A stretch of 64,000 nucleotides of DNA from Patiria miniata (lineage: Eukaryota > Echinodermata > Asteroidea > Valvatida > Asterinidae): assembly GCF_015706575.1 (NCBI RefSeq), contig NW_024037076.1:4994777-5058776 (forward strand). Reading direction: 5' to 3'. The first letter of the stretch is position 1. Every line of letters starts with the position of its first letter. The notes under the pieces were generated by a model, which was not told the origin of the DNA, made no database searches, and saw nothing but the letters and a program-made list of their open reading frames with translations. Made by a program: the position numbers and the translations under genes. Positions 35,560 to 49,200 of the stretch are shown here, one piece after another.

Positions 35560-35807
35560 GTGATCAGCAGACAGTTGATCTGTTTAATCCCACCGCAAGC
35601 ATGAGGTAACGAGATTAAGAACATCACAGCAATATGAACAAAACATATGAACAACATCAATAAAAAATGCCACCAAACTCTAGAGGAAGAGCCAGAACAA
35701 AGAACAAATTTTGAAAACTAATGAACAAATGATTGCCAAATGACAGCCTTTTTTGATACAACCTTTTTGATATGTAATGAAAACTGTAGAATGAAACCAC
35801 CTATATC
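35560..35807 (+). promoter_or_regulatory. AKNA: AKNA 5' UTR part of the first coding exon, with uORFs
   Basis: TTGCAG acceptor at 35559 starts this exon, which continues into the coding sequence. In-frame TAG at 35787-35789 precedes the start ATG. Several short upstream ORFs are present, the smallest ATG AGG TAA at 35601-35609. These could lower translation. Confidence 0.6.
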
Positions 35808-37294
35808 ATGAGTGGAACAGGCCGGGACAATGACTCCAGTCGACCAATCGACTCCCTCGATTCCTTTGAGCATCTGGAAGGTATCGTCAACAGCCAATCA
35901 GAGGAGGACTTTGAACCAGACCTTCCCTTTGATGTACCCCCACCGGGGTTCCACTTTGACCGGGATGGATTCTCCAATGATGATCTGGAGAACCCTGGAA
36001 GTATCCAGGAGGAACACCTGACTAACGAATCTCTCGGAGGTGACATCCTCCATTTTGACGACGAGCGTGAAACAAGTGGCCTTCTAAATGAAAGCGAGCT
36101 ACTGAACAACAGAGATCAGCATTATGACTCGGGAAGCAGCTGTCCCAGCGAAGACGTTTTCTACAAAGAAGGAGAGCATCTCGGGAAAGGGTCTTCAATG
36201 GACCTCTTACAGAGGTACATGGAAGCCACTCCAAGGGCCAATAGCACCTCCCATCATCAAGAACCAAACTATGCATCAGACTATGGAGACAATGACAGAT
36301 CCATTGAATACTCCGATGACCTTTTTCACCCCAACGAGTCTTTTCATAACGGTCACAATGAGCAATACTCAGACGACTTACCTCCCAGAGCATCTGATCA
36401 AATTAGAAATCACCGTAGGAACAGGAGCAACGGGTTCGTTGAGCAGGAAAGAAGTGCTGGAGAAGATTCAGATGAAATATCAACTGCACCTTCCACGGAG
36501 CTGAACAACACTGTTGTAGCCAATGGCCATTTCCCTGGAAAGCCATCTGCTCACGAGGTAAAGTACGAAGACGACCCACCGGACAGCAAAGACAGCGATT
36601 CCGCCAGCATGAGCCTCGGTCAGTTCGTGCCAAACGCTGTGAACAGAAATCGACTGCCAAGACCCATGGGGAAACCGTCGAAACGGTCCACCCCAAAGGA
36701 TGAGAGGGACCTCATCAGGTCCTCCAAACCAAATGACTCCCGGCAAGGATCTGTGGGTAACAGATCTGCTCGATCATCAGCTAGGAACTCACCGAGGCTA
36801 CCAGCTACGGGCCCTTTACATAGAGGCCGCAACTCTCCGAGGTATTCTCAGAGGTCTGACGACCACTCGGACCGCTCAAGGAATAAACAGTCTTCCACAA
36901 ACCCTAATGGTTTTAGAAGCCATGCCAGAAGCCCCATAGTCCCCAGACTGGAGCTGAGGAGGACCTCAACAGCCAGCAGTGCAAACCTGAGTCTCTACTC
37001 TGAACCGTCCAAGCTTGACCTCTCGCTCAGACTCCAGGAAGAGTCCAAAACTCGACAGCAAGCTGATGAGCTCAACGAGCAACTTCAGAAAAACTACGAC
37101 GAGTTGCTTGGGAAATTCGCACGAGCGGAGAACACGATAGACCAGTTGAAACTTGGGGCTCGAGTGAATCTGTACGGGGATAGTCCAGCGCCGGGCCAGA
37201 GCATTCAGGGGACTCTCTCCCCTGCGCAGAAGCCAGGCGCTTTCGTCATTAATCATCCGCAAAAGGCAACTGTTCATCATATTTCGTCATCAGG
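35808..37294 (+). CDS. AKNA: AKNA exon 1: disordered N-terminus and main coiled coil
   Basis: 495 codons plus two bases (GG), donor GTGAGT. Ser/Arg/Asp-rich low-complexity sequence, then from about residue 401 a helical stretch LSLRLQEESKTRQQADEL leading into the family signature ENTIDQLKLGARVNLYGD. Confidence 0.95.
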
Positions 37295-40200
37295 GTGAGT
37301 TTTTCATTCCTTTGTTTTTTTTGTTGATAACAGCGGTGGGATTAAAATTCAGATTTCTCTGAAATTCGGTTTGAATTCCACAATTCAGTTTGAATTTGGG
37401 AAACCACATATTCGAAACCAACTTAAAAAAAACAAGGTCTTCCATTTTTTGTGGCACAAGCTAAAGAAAACAACTGGAATATCCCCAATTGGCTCTATGG
37501 TCCCTGATTGTAACTGCATTCAATCACTAGCGGTCTTCTGGGTTCATGAGTAGCCTGCCCATTCGTCTGATCAGAGAGTTCCCCCCCTTTTTTTTCCAAC
37601 ATAGCAGCTCTCAAGTGCTTTATTTAAGGCCCAGTGGTCATTCGATCCTACAAACTACATGTATACGTATACCTAATCATCGTTAACTGCATTCCGTGCG
37701 ACACCTCACTTGTAACATTTTGTTTGCATGACTGTGACTGAATGGGAACTTCTGGTGAAATCAGATAACCATTGTTCGGTTTGAAATAACATTAGGAGAA
37801 ACTGTTTTTTTAAATCTCCGATTTCTCCTAGGAGGTTAAGGACATAAGGTAGCATACACTGTACCGTGCATGTATGCAGATATGCAGACAACACTCTGTG
37901 CACAAAATGTGCATTTTAGGCAGAAAAGTTCACTGAAGCTTTGGAAAATATTCTTCTGAATGTACATATGTACGATGTATCGTAATAGGATCAACGTTTT
38001 TCATGCACTTTTCTTGACCACTTTTGGAGAGCACATGGGATAGGAAACACCGCATGCATGTGTATACTGGTTCATGCATAGCGCTAAATACATGTACGCA
38101 TATGGGCAGGCCGTCACCGTGTCATGGGGAAGTTTATATTGTTAAGAAAATTAGGACCGAGTTGTGGGGAGTTTCTGCTGTCCCCATAGCGTCTTCGGTC
38201 CCCATATGTGGGACAACACATGTGTAGTCCCCACAGTTAAGGCACAAGAATGTATGCTGTCTCCCCTCACCAACTCTCCCTTTTCTACCAATGAGGTAGT
38301 ACTGGTACTTTTGGGCGGAGCTCATATTCCGACTGTTGAAATCTTGCCTCTTTTCTCTTACCAGTAATCGAATGTCAGGAGGCCAGATGGGAAACCAGCC
38401 GCCCAACCAGGCGGGTCCCACCAGCATGGGTGTGCAGACCAATAACAACAACAAAGTGGGGCCTGCAGGCACCAGACCATCGGAGATGGCAAGGACGAGT
38501 GATTCGGATGGGTTTCCAGCAGGGGAGGGTATTCTGATGGCGCTTGCATTCCAAGTGAGGAGTCAACAGGAACAGGTATGCACGAATGGTTAGGATAATG
38601 TTTCGCCCCAAGTACGTGTATATTATATTATATTTATTTACTTCGACATTTCTGTCGCGGGTTGTGGAAAAGGTTACATAACCCATATAAAATCCACAAT
38701 CGCGTTAAATTATTAAAACAGGAAATTTATATAAAAATAACTAAAATCGAGTGAAAAACTAACTAAAATCGGGTGATGCAATAAAAATCTTGGGGTAGAA
38801 TATAGTAAAAATGAATTAAAACATGCTTCCAAAAATAAAAACTGCAAAAGAATACAAAAAAAGAATTAAAAATTAAACTTAAAAATCAAACAGCAAATGT
38901 AATAAAAATGTGTAAATCAAAAGCTAGGAAATATAATTAGTTAAAATATAAACTATAAAATAGTGAACAACGAGAACGGGTTCACAATTTAAAAAAACAA
39001 AAAAACGATAAAACAGTTTTGAAACCTGGGTCTAAATTAAAAGAAAATGCATCAGTGAAGACTTAAAAATACTTAAGGGGGCGCTTTGAGTGATATCACC
39101 TGTATAGCAGTGGCCCCAACTTGGTGACCCACATGGATGTCATGTGATCACAATGTAAGTTTCATGTGGTCGTCTGCATGGTTTTTAAAATTCAGTGATG
39201 CAAAACTAACAGTGTAGCCTAATTCTTTTTGAACCCAGCTGACCCTGTAAAACTTACAACTGCAGAGCACAAATCTTGCAATCAACAATTGACAGTTGGG
39301 AAGTTTGCCGGCTGTGTGCACTGGACTTTGGTTAACACAAGTCCATCATCCAGTCCCAGGTTAAAGCCAGAGTCCATTATTTGCGGCTATCCAAAAAGTA
39401 ACTGGCCAGCGTAATCATTGTTGAAAAACATACTTGGTTGAAAGATAGTAAGGGGACTAAACTCCCTGTGAAATTATTCTTTCTGGCAAGCTGTCATTTT
39501 GAAGAAATCAACAAAAGAAGGCCTTTCCAACGGTGCTTCCTAAGAAATTCAAATTAGCAGTTCGTTTTGTTATTCGGTGAAGCGCGCGCAAGCATTGGCA
39601 CGACGCAAACGCGGGCGCGGTTGTTCTAATTCGTCGGATCAGTGCGCGACATCGCGTAGCTGCAATCGGCTCAGTGAGAACGTGCTTCGGATGCTGAATT
39701 CAGGCCCAATTCAAAACATGATTCAGCAACTTTTGATTTGAAATCGAGATCCTAGAATGTTGTTTTTCTCGAAATATACAGCTGAAGCTGAGCTGAAACT
39801 TCAGGTTAGTTGTTCAGCACCCTTCTTTATATCTTGAGCACTTTTGTTGCTTCAAACGAACAAAATGCACAAATAAATGATGGACTATACCTGTACCTTT
39901 AATTCACAAGCTATTCAAATGATATGTGACAAAGGTGTTATTTTTATTAATATTCATCCCCTGTTACTTGTGACTTGTGATTTAATACTTGCGACTGGAG
40001 TTGTGATACACATGTCATGTACAACATTGCTAATATCTGTCATGTTGAACATGAGTAACAGGTTAACATTGTGTGAGAGAAATATATGCCTGACTTGGAA
40101 TTGCCGTATAATTCCTCAAAGGTAAAGGCCATCATTTGTAATTTGTGCATTCTGTTCGTTTGAAGCAACAAAAGTGCTCAAGATCTAAAGAAGGGTGCTG

Positions 40201-43200
40201 AACAACTAACCTGATGAAGTAACAGCTCAGCTTTAGCTGTATATTTCGAGAAAAACAACATTCTAGGATCTTGATTCAAATCAAAAGTTGCTGAATCATG
40301 TGTTGAATTCGGCCTGAATTCAGCGTCCGAGACACGTTCTCACTGAGCCGATTGCAGCTACTTGATGACGCGCACTAATCAGACGAATTATAGCAACCAC
40401 GTGCCCGTGTGTTCGCCGAATAGCAAAATGAACTACTAAATTGAATTTCCTACGGTGCTTCTTGAGAAGCACCGTTGGAAAGGCCTTCCTTTGTTGATTT
40501 CTTCAAAATGACAGCTTGGCAGAAAGAATAATTTCACAGGGAGTTTAGTCCCCTTACTATCTTTCAACCAAGTATGTTTTTCAACAATAATTATGCCAGT
40601 TACTTTTTGAATAGCTGCCAATGATGGACTCTGGCTTTAACTCTTTGTGCACAGAGGGGTCACTAGCGACCACCCAAGAAATGTTATAAACTGTGCATCT
40701 AGTCCAGTCATCTATTCACAAAAGGGTTAACTGAAATATATTTTTGATAGTGCAGATAATGATTCAATGTCATTCTTTTTTATATGTAGATTGATTCCTT
40801 TGGAATACTGCTTCAGGAGAACCAGCTTGCTCCCTCTGAGCAAAAGGCGGTTCTGGCCCAACTGAGAACGGCCCAGGGCAAATTAGAGGCAGACTACATG
40901 CAGGCCAAGGAGGAGCACAACGCCCTCCGGCGAAGGAACAGCCTACTCAACGGAGGGGCAGAGTTGACCTTTGACCCAGACAGGTCACTGGAGGGGGAAA
41001 TCTTCCAGCTGGGGATGAAACTTGAGGACCTGGCTGAGATAGTGCAGGTAAAGAGAACTTTTACCCCAACGATCCCCAAACAGCCAAACTCCAACACCAG
41101 GAATTGTTGGGATCTGTTGGGATGAGTACTGCACTAGTAAACTGGTTGTGCTGTGGGTGGGACTAGGCATACCTTGGTTCTAGGTTGGTTTATCTCCTAA
41201 ATACTTCGCGTGGGAGTTTATACAGGAGACAGAAACACCGGGGTAAACCCCTTCTCTTAACGATAAGTGTCACTGGGTTCTTTAACGATCCTCAAACAGC
41301 CAAACTCCAACACCAGGAATTGTTGGGATCTGTTAGGATGAGTACTGCACTAGTATTAAACTGGCTGTGCTGTGGGTGGGACTAGGCATACCTTGGTTCT
41401 TGGTTGGTTCATCTCCTAAAATACTTTGCTTGGGAGTTTATACAGGAGATCAGAAACACCAGGGCAAACCCCTTCTCTTTAACAAGTGTCACTGGGTTTT
41501 CTAACGTGCATTGGAATAAAAAACACACAGGACCTGCGGCTTTACGTCCCATCCGAAGGACGAAGCAATAAACAGAATCCAACTGTTGATGTGCACAGTT
41601 TACCATATGGTGTTGGGATTTGCAGGGATGAGGAAGGGTCCTAGTAAATCACCCTAGGGAGCTAGGGTTAAGGTTTGAAGTTTGTTGGGGTGAAGTCAGA
41701 AATAAGAGTAATCTTGCAGTTGTACCATGTAAAATGAAATGTCTTTTGTGAGTCTGTGTAGTTCTGAAAAGAACTGGGGTAGCTACATTTTTCGTACATT
41801 ATGCTCTGCCCGTCACAAGAGCATATTTGGGGCCAGATTAAGTGTTCCGTAGGCCCTGGGCATCGGTGACCAATAGGCCTTAATGTGCCCTAGGTACCAG
41901 CACCAATTTCATGTCGGCCGACCATCGTTGGAAATTGATACACAAAATTCCACTTTTCTCGAAAATGACAGCACACCAGCTGCCATGATTTCACAGGGTG
42001 CTCGAGACTATTATTCACTTACAGCAGGGTTCGAAATTTGCGGTAGCCCACTAGCCAAATGCTAGTCAAAACAGTGGCGGGCTAGTCAAACTATTCCTTA
42101 ACCCTTACCCTACTTGACCCTCCAATGCATGCCAATTGTGCCTCAAGAAAATCTCCTATGTTTTTTGCATGGCCCTCCAATATCTGCCATGTCATTTCAA
42201 GGGTAACTGGACAGGCACTCCAATACATGCCACAGAGAACAATGAGAGTCCTCTGATAACAAAGTGAGTGCCCCCAGCTGGTCAGTATCAGGCACCCTCC
42301 AGGGCCTCCAACTCCTGCCAATTGGAGCCTTCACTGTTAAGACTTGTTATCTGCCAAATAACTGCAGCTGGAGGGCATTGGCATAACCAACTGACATGCA
42401 GTAAACTACCCTCAGAGAGTAAGGGTTAAGTAGCCCGGCTGGCGAGTCAAGAATTATTACATCTGTTAGATCATAAATGTTCATGCTTGAACGAGTGATC
42501 GAGTTCAACAAGCCCATACGGAAGTTTTCGGAAGTGCGAGGTCAGTTCTTGGCCCGATATTTCTCTTTCATGTCATGCGATTTTCAGATTCCATTTTTTA
42601 AAGAAATCAATGTACCGGTACCAAAACTAATTTCAAAAACTCTGACTTGTACACTTTAACTTTCCTTTTCGAGGGGTCAACTTTCGGGCTCTATACACGT
42701 TTTACATAATGCACATAACAAAAGAACAAAACATGCGGGCTAGTTAAGAGTCTGTTTCAGTAGCCCGGCTGGCTAGTGAAAAAAAGTTAAGGTCGAACCT
42801 TGTACAGTCAAGTAAGGTTAGTATTACATGATCATTTGGTAGTTTGTTTTTGATGTCTGCAAATATTGTATATACCTTTAATAGCGTGTACATGAGAACA
42901 AACATGTACATGTATGTATGTATGTTGAAACGTTTATTCATGTGTGGTGTTTCAAATGTTGATGCATTTACAACAGAACAATCTAAACAGTGACCCTCCA
43001 GCTACACTTCCCCTGCCGCATGCCTACCAGGATGAGGAATTACAGAGGCTTCGTCAGAAGTTGGAAAGAGGGCTCCAGAAATCAAGGTAGATATCACCAA
43101 AATGGTTTCCAATCAGCTGAAATAAAGAAATAACTATTTTCAAACAAATTACATGCTTTATATACTTCGGGGCCAATCACCAATATCATTTTTCTAAAAG

Positions 43201-46200
43201 TTTGATTTATGATTCTTAACAGGGTGTATAAAACACCTGAATAAATCCCTGTATCTGATTGGTCGGTCGTTGATCACATGTCATTGAATTATTCGTTCCA
43301 ACCCACGGCCTGGCCGTACCGCAAAAATAGAAGTTCTATTCCACGGTAAATAGAAGTTGCATTGCAAGGTCATAGATTGGTGGTTCTGACCAATCAGATG
43401 ACGAGGATTTTTCCATGTGTTGTATAAAACAAATGAGGAATGTTTCACATTTTTGCAATGGAAAGAATAAGTTCATTTGGCGACAGATGGAATGTTCCAT
43501 TCCACTCGGCTTCGCCTCGTAGAATGGAACATTCCATCTGTCACCTCATGAAATTATTCTTGCCATTGCACTCATAAAAAATTATTATTTGTATGCTATA
43601 GTTGAGTTTTTAGTGTGTCCCATTTAATCAGTTGGAGAGCCCCTCAACAGAAACCGTGTTTCTTTAGGTGATCCAGCGGGAGCTGGTAAAAGATATAGTC
43701 CATCAGTTGTAATTTGTGCATTTTGTTCGTTTGAAGTAACAAAAGTGTTCAAAATCTAATGAAGGATACTGAACAACTAACCTGATGAACTTTCAGCTCG
43801 GCTTCAGCTGTATATTCCGAGAAAAACAGCATTCTAGGATCTCAATTTCAAATCAAAAGTTGCTGAATCATGTTTTGAATTGTTTTGAATTGCAGCTATA
43901 TGCGATGTCGTGTACTGATCCGACGAATTATAGCAACCGCGTGTGTGTCGTGCCAATGCTTGCGCGCACTTCACCGAATAACAAAACGAACTACTTATTT
44001 ATATTTCCTACGGTGCGTCTTAAGACGCACTGTTGGAAAGGCCTTCTTTCGTTGATTACTTCAAAATGACAGCTTGCCAGAAAGAATAATTTCACAGGGA
44101 GCTTAGTCCCCTTACTATTTTTCAACCAAGTATGTTTTTCAACAATAATTACGCCAGTTACTTTTCGAATGGCTGCAAATGAAGAACTGTAGCTTTAAAT
44201 ATTGTATTGTGTATGTTTTGTCTCAAATGTTCATGTGTATTTCTGTGTATTAAATGTTATTGTTTGTTGTTACAAATGTATCCCAATAAATGAAATGAAA
44301 GGAAATGAGTTCAGAACATCTGTGTTCAAATTTAGATCTATCCTGTTAAACGGTGATCAATGAATTGTCTGGTAGCTCAAGCGTCTTACACACATTTATT
44401 TTATGAAAACATGTAATTAAATACTTTGTTACAGCAAAGCATTAAAGCCGACCAACTCAGTCCGTTTTCTTCTGGCCTTTATATACATGTACTGAACTTT
44501 AAATTGCTGTTTGCCTTTTTTTCCTGATTTCCTAGGCAAGATGAGGAAAGATTTTCAACAGGAGACAATGAACAAGATGGTATGTATACAATTACTGTTT
44601 GCCTGCATTGGAATCTCTGAGTATTAATAAATATTCATAATCTTTAAGTAATAAACCATTATGATATTTTGAAATGTTGTCATCGAGGTGTCTTTGAGCC
44701 AATTTTTTTTCTTAAATTAGATCAAGTAATGGCATTGTTTTCTTTTGCTAATTCTTGATTTATTGGTCTTAAATTTGTCAATAACTAGCAAGAAACATGC
44801 ATGTATCTGAAGCAGATTTAAAGGTAGAGTAGAACATTTGTCATTGGTGCAGTTGTTTCATTTGAAGCAACAAAAGTGCTCATAATCTAAAGACTGGTGT
44901 TTAACAACTAACCTGATAGAGCACTAGCTCTGTGAATGTTGCATATTTTGAGAAAAACACAATATTCTGGATCTCCATTTTAATTCAATAGTTGCAGAGT
45001 CATGACACGATCCCGAAATCAGCATTCGGGTCATGATTCTCATTCAGCTAATTGTTGCTACGTGATGTCACACACTGAACTTACATCGGCTGCCGCGTGG
45101 TCTCAATGCCTGATGAACAGACAAATATTAGGTGTAAAGTGCTTTCAGATTGTTGACACAATGGAAAATGCTGTTTTTAAAGCATGACCATTTTTTTAAG
45201 GAGTTGCATACATGTATATATATATATCATGCAATCAATTCAGAATATGAGCTAATCAAGCGAGACTGGCGAACCACAAGCAGTCATTCAGATCCAAGAG
45301 CAAGAGGGCGCAAACAGAGCTAAGTAAACATATATGGGACTTAAAGGACGAAGGGAAAGACTATGAAATCAAATGGGACATTGTTCAAAAAGCACTGCCA
45401 TACTCAAGAGATGCAATTTGTAAACGAGATGCAATTTGTGTGTAGCGGAGAAGTACATAATCATATGTACACTAAATAAGAGAAGCGAAATCGTCTCCAA
45501 GTGCGGGCATCAAGACAGGTGTGTTCTTACTTCAGTGACGTAAACGCGTACTAACTTCAATGACGTAACGCGCATAACGCGAGCGCGTGCTTGATTCGAA
45601 ATAAGGTAAGATGCTACTTGTATTCTATATTTTGTCATTCTGCTGATGAGTGCCTTAGGGTACGAAACAGTCTGTCCAGAAGAGAAATATGCCAAAGTTT
45701 GATTAGCTCATATTCTGAATTTATTGCATGATTATAGCTCTACGGAGATGTATCGAGCACTGTGAATTGTGATAGAAGATGATTTCATTGTATATATATA
45801 TATATATATCTTTCTAACGTACATGCAGCTGCAGGACTCCAGCCTGGTGAGGGTGATAGTGGGAATTCTCTATCACCAAATCAGTCAGAGGAAGAGTTCC
45901 CCTCCCCTGGGGATGCCCCGTCACTATTCTCACCACCAAAACATTCTAGACCAACTAATACTACAAAGGGTATGTTTTTTGTTCTATTTAAAAAAAGGAC
46001 TCTTATCATCCTTGAGAGAAATTATGGGCAATTCCACAGTTACTCACATTACATTTTTGATGTACCCTTGAGTTTCCTTGGGCTGTAATGACCTTACTGA
46101 AAAGGTTTAATAACTGTTATCCCCATGGTAGATAGAGTAGACCTAGACCTACCTAAGCACCAAAGATGACATCCAGAAAAATGTGTTATGTATGATAAAC

Positions 46201-49200
46201 AAGACGCACAAAATCGGTTACTCGCGTTACATTTTCGTAGATGTGACAAAAAGGTAACAAGTTAGTGTTATCAATATTGTCATATTAATTGATGTTTAAG
46301 TGATAATTACTTGTGTCAAATAAACTTGGTTTTGTTTTGGTGTTCAGGAACAGAAAGGAACCCCAAAAGCAAAGTTTCAACTGATTTGGCAAACGGACAG
46401 AGACGGCCAAAACAGGTAATGTACAGTGTATCTTTTCTTTTAATAGATCTAGTCAGAATATTGGTAACAATCTGAGATTGGTGAGTCGTCCCCCAAAAAA
46501 GTGGGTCAAAAAAATTACGGCGTGGGGTTCGGGGCCCGCTTAAGGGCCCTGAAAAAAAATTGGATTCTAGATGCTCTGTGGTGCAATCTGAGGCAATTTC
46601 TGACCACTTTAACCAATGTTTTTTTGAGGAAAAGATGGTGGTGTACTCATTGCCTGCCTTTATTGCGATGTCACAAAAAAAAAAAAAAAAATTGGTTTCG
46701 TTTTTTTTTGGGGGGGGGGGGCATGGCCCCCTTTGCCCCCCCCCGGATCCGCCCTTGTGCATTCGCTGGTTACAAACTAGAGATATTCACACACTGCTAT
46801 ATCCACATGCATGAGTTACACCACAAATCAACCGATGTCGGCCAGTTTTCCTCCAACTTGCCCTATGTTCAGTCCTTCTGATTTGAGCCATCGCATGCCT
46901 AAAAGCTTACTAAGAAGTACCAATAATCGCACGCCTGAATCCCTCTGTACCGCACGCCTCGGAATACATTTATGGCATAATTATACTTTGTAACTTGAGG
47001 AAAAAAGTAAGTCAGTGAAGAAACAAAAGCCAAGATAACTATTATGAACAAAATACCAGATTGTTAAGTTCCAGCTTGGACCACGGAATCACACACCTAC
47101 AAATATCACACGCCTAGGAAAAAAACCATTTCCAAGCACCTGTGATTTTCAGATCAGAAGGACTGTATGTTGCTTATCCATACTTTTGTCTTTGATTTCA
47201 CCAGAGCCAACATCCAAGACCGACGTCTCTCACGAACAAGACCCAAAACCACGACCCTCGTGAATCTTCGAACCCCAGGCAGAACGGTGGCAACACCAAG
47301 AGAAACGGTGTCCCACAACAGAAACTGCCGGACAGAAGCGTTTTGTCCCCCGAGGCCGACAGTGGGTTCATGGGGTCTGAAAGCAGCCGACAGTCCAATC
47401 AGAATGGTGGCTTGCCTGGCTATGACGGTCACAACCAGCTGAGAAGACCAAGAGACAGGTGATGAAATAATTGTGGCTTTAAAATACATGTACATGTACT
47501 TTGGTGAGATAAAGTTTCCAAAATGTACTTTATATTTTAATTTGTATTAATTTTTTTTATATTTCTAATATATATTTTATGTCTTTAATAACTGGATCTT
47601 AATATTGTGCTGTTTTGAATATTGTCCTACGTGAACGTCTGTATTGTCTTTTTATTTAGTTCCTTTTTTTTCCTTTTTTTTCTTTTCTTGTGTGGAGAGC
47701 CCTTTACAATGTATATCCAGTTTGTTATTGTGACGTCATCTAAACTTAGTCACTAAGTCACTATTTCTGTTCTTATTGTCAAACAGGCTTACCTTACGGT
47801 CCAGCAAGTTACCAACAGGTCAAAGGTCGCCGCCACAGGTCAGTAGGAAGCTAATGGGAAACTGGGAGAGCCCAGGATTCTCGGATTATGACATCAGTGA
47901 GCGGGACGAAGAGATGGACGAAGCAAGCACTCGGTCTGCAGGAGCTGGCAAGAGAAGGCCGGCTGCAGTTGAGAGGACTGTACCTGCAAAAAGTGAGTTG
48001 GATTAAAAAATGGTTAAGTGATCTATGAAACACACTCAGAGCTCCCAACATGTACGATTTTGGCATACTTTTTACGATTTTCCACCCGTTTTACGCTTTT
48101 ACGATTTCATTCTTCCAATTTACGATTTTTGACGATGCTGTTTTCAAAAAAATATTCATTGAAAAAAAGCGCCATTCCCGCCTTATATTCGCGTAAGGAG
48201 TTCGCTTATATCGTCCGAAGGACCGGTAGCAAGTCTATGACACTAAGTGCGCAGTGACAATCTGCGCAGGCATGCTTTTCGTGAGACAATTCGACTTGCA
48301 CGGACGGTGCGGCATGCATGATGGTCGCCATGCAGATACATGTCGCGGCTGGGCTTGCAGGGATGCAGCGGCGAGGCGCCTGTCGGGAGCTCTGCACACT
48401 GCATTATGCAATTTCTGTCTGTTGTCAAGGGCGTCAATGGCCTCTTAAAAGTTGGGGGGGGGGGATCATACCTTGATCAGAAATCATGCGTGAACCAAGC
48501 TGTTACCAGTAGCAGCATGGGTTCGGGGCCCGCTTTAATTTTTGGATTGCAGAAGCTCTGTGGTGCGATCTGAGGCAATTTCTGACCACTTTAACCAATT
48601 TTTTTTAGCAAAAGATCATCATTTAAACTTCATTTTCGAAATTGGAGTCATGGAATCAGCTATTCGGAGCTATGGAGTCAGATGTAGGCTACAATATTTA
48701 TTCAGGGACAAAAAAGTGTGGGGGAGGGGGACTTGTCCCCCATCGATTGACGCCCATGTCTGTTGTCATGGTTGTGACGAAAACGAAGGCAGGATTATGT
48801 ATACCCTCGGGGAACTGGCATCCATTGGCATTCCTCGAGTGTACGAAACACCATGGACGTCATTACAACAGAACAATTGTTTTGTTCACCATGATATTTT
48901 ATATAGCCACCACCTTGAGTGCCCATTAGTTTTTGGTCCGCAATCCTATAAGAAAAAGTCAATCAAGGATAATAAAAGGTCAAGTGTCTGATCATCAAGA
49001 GAAAGTTTTATGTTCATGTACATGCTAACTTTGTTATTTTCATTTTTTTAATGCAGGTACATCACAGACAAGAGGAAGGAAAAAGCCAGCAGCTGTGACA
49101 CGTGCTCCTGAGAAACAAAGAGAACAGCGACAGGACAAGGAGAGACATGGCCTTCAGCCTGATGGGAGAACAGGCGCCAAATACCTGACAAATCCCAACA

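Larger units (their letters stand above)
38576..40789. other. AKNA intron 2
   Basis: Holds two family R elements in opposite orientation (39361-39902 and 40120-40637) with a small TTAA-flanked element next to the second. 38640-39060 is A-rich with nothing recognised. Confidence 0.6.
41913..42886. mobile_element. MITE family S, copy 4, split by a nested element
   Basis: Left part 41913-42024 (GTCGGCCGACCATCGTTGG) and right part 42803-42886 (AAATATTGTATATACCTTTA) match the family S interior and right end; between them sits the family T element. The left end of S is missing. Confidence 0.75.
41048..42976. other. AKNA intron 3
   Basis: Holds a local tandem duplication with SINE core pieces (41072-41512), then a nest of three MITEs (41913-42886). 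Confidence 0.7.
43087..44535. other. AKNA intron 4
   Basis: Three elements listed separately (43218-43432, 43455-43569, 43687-44199) fill most of it. Confidence 0.6.
44580..45828. other. AKNA intron 5
   Basis: Holds a family R fragment and a separate MITE at 45226-45732, plus an AT dinucleotide run before exon 6. Confidence 0.6.

Noticed and set aside
42025-42802. LTR or virus-like origin for family T
   Set aside because: Ends are short inverted repeats with a short target duplication and no coding; this is a DNA transposon derivative. I saw no LTR element anywhere in the window.
46316-46762. 148-codon open frame on the minus strand
   Set aside because: Runs through an interspersed repeat with poly-G and poly-A; gives Pro, Phe and Gly runs and no known domain.
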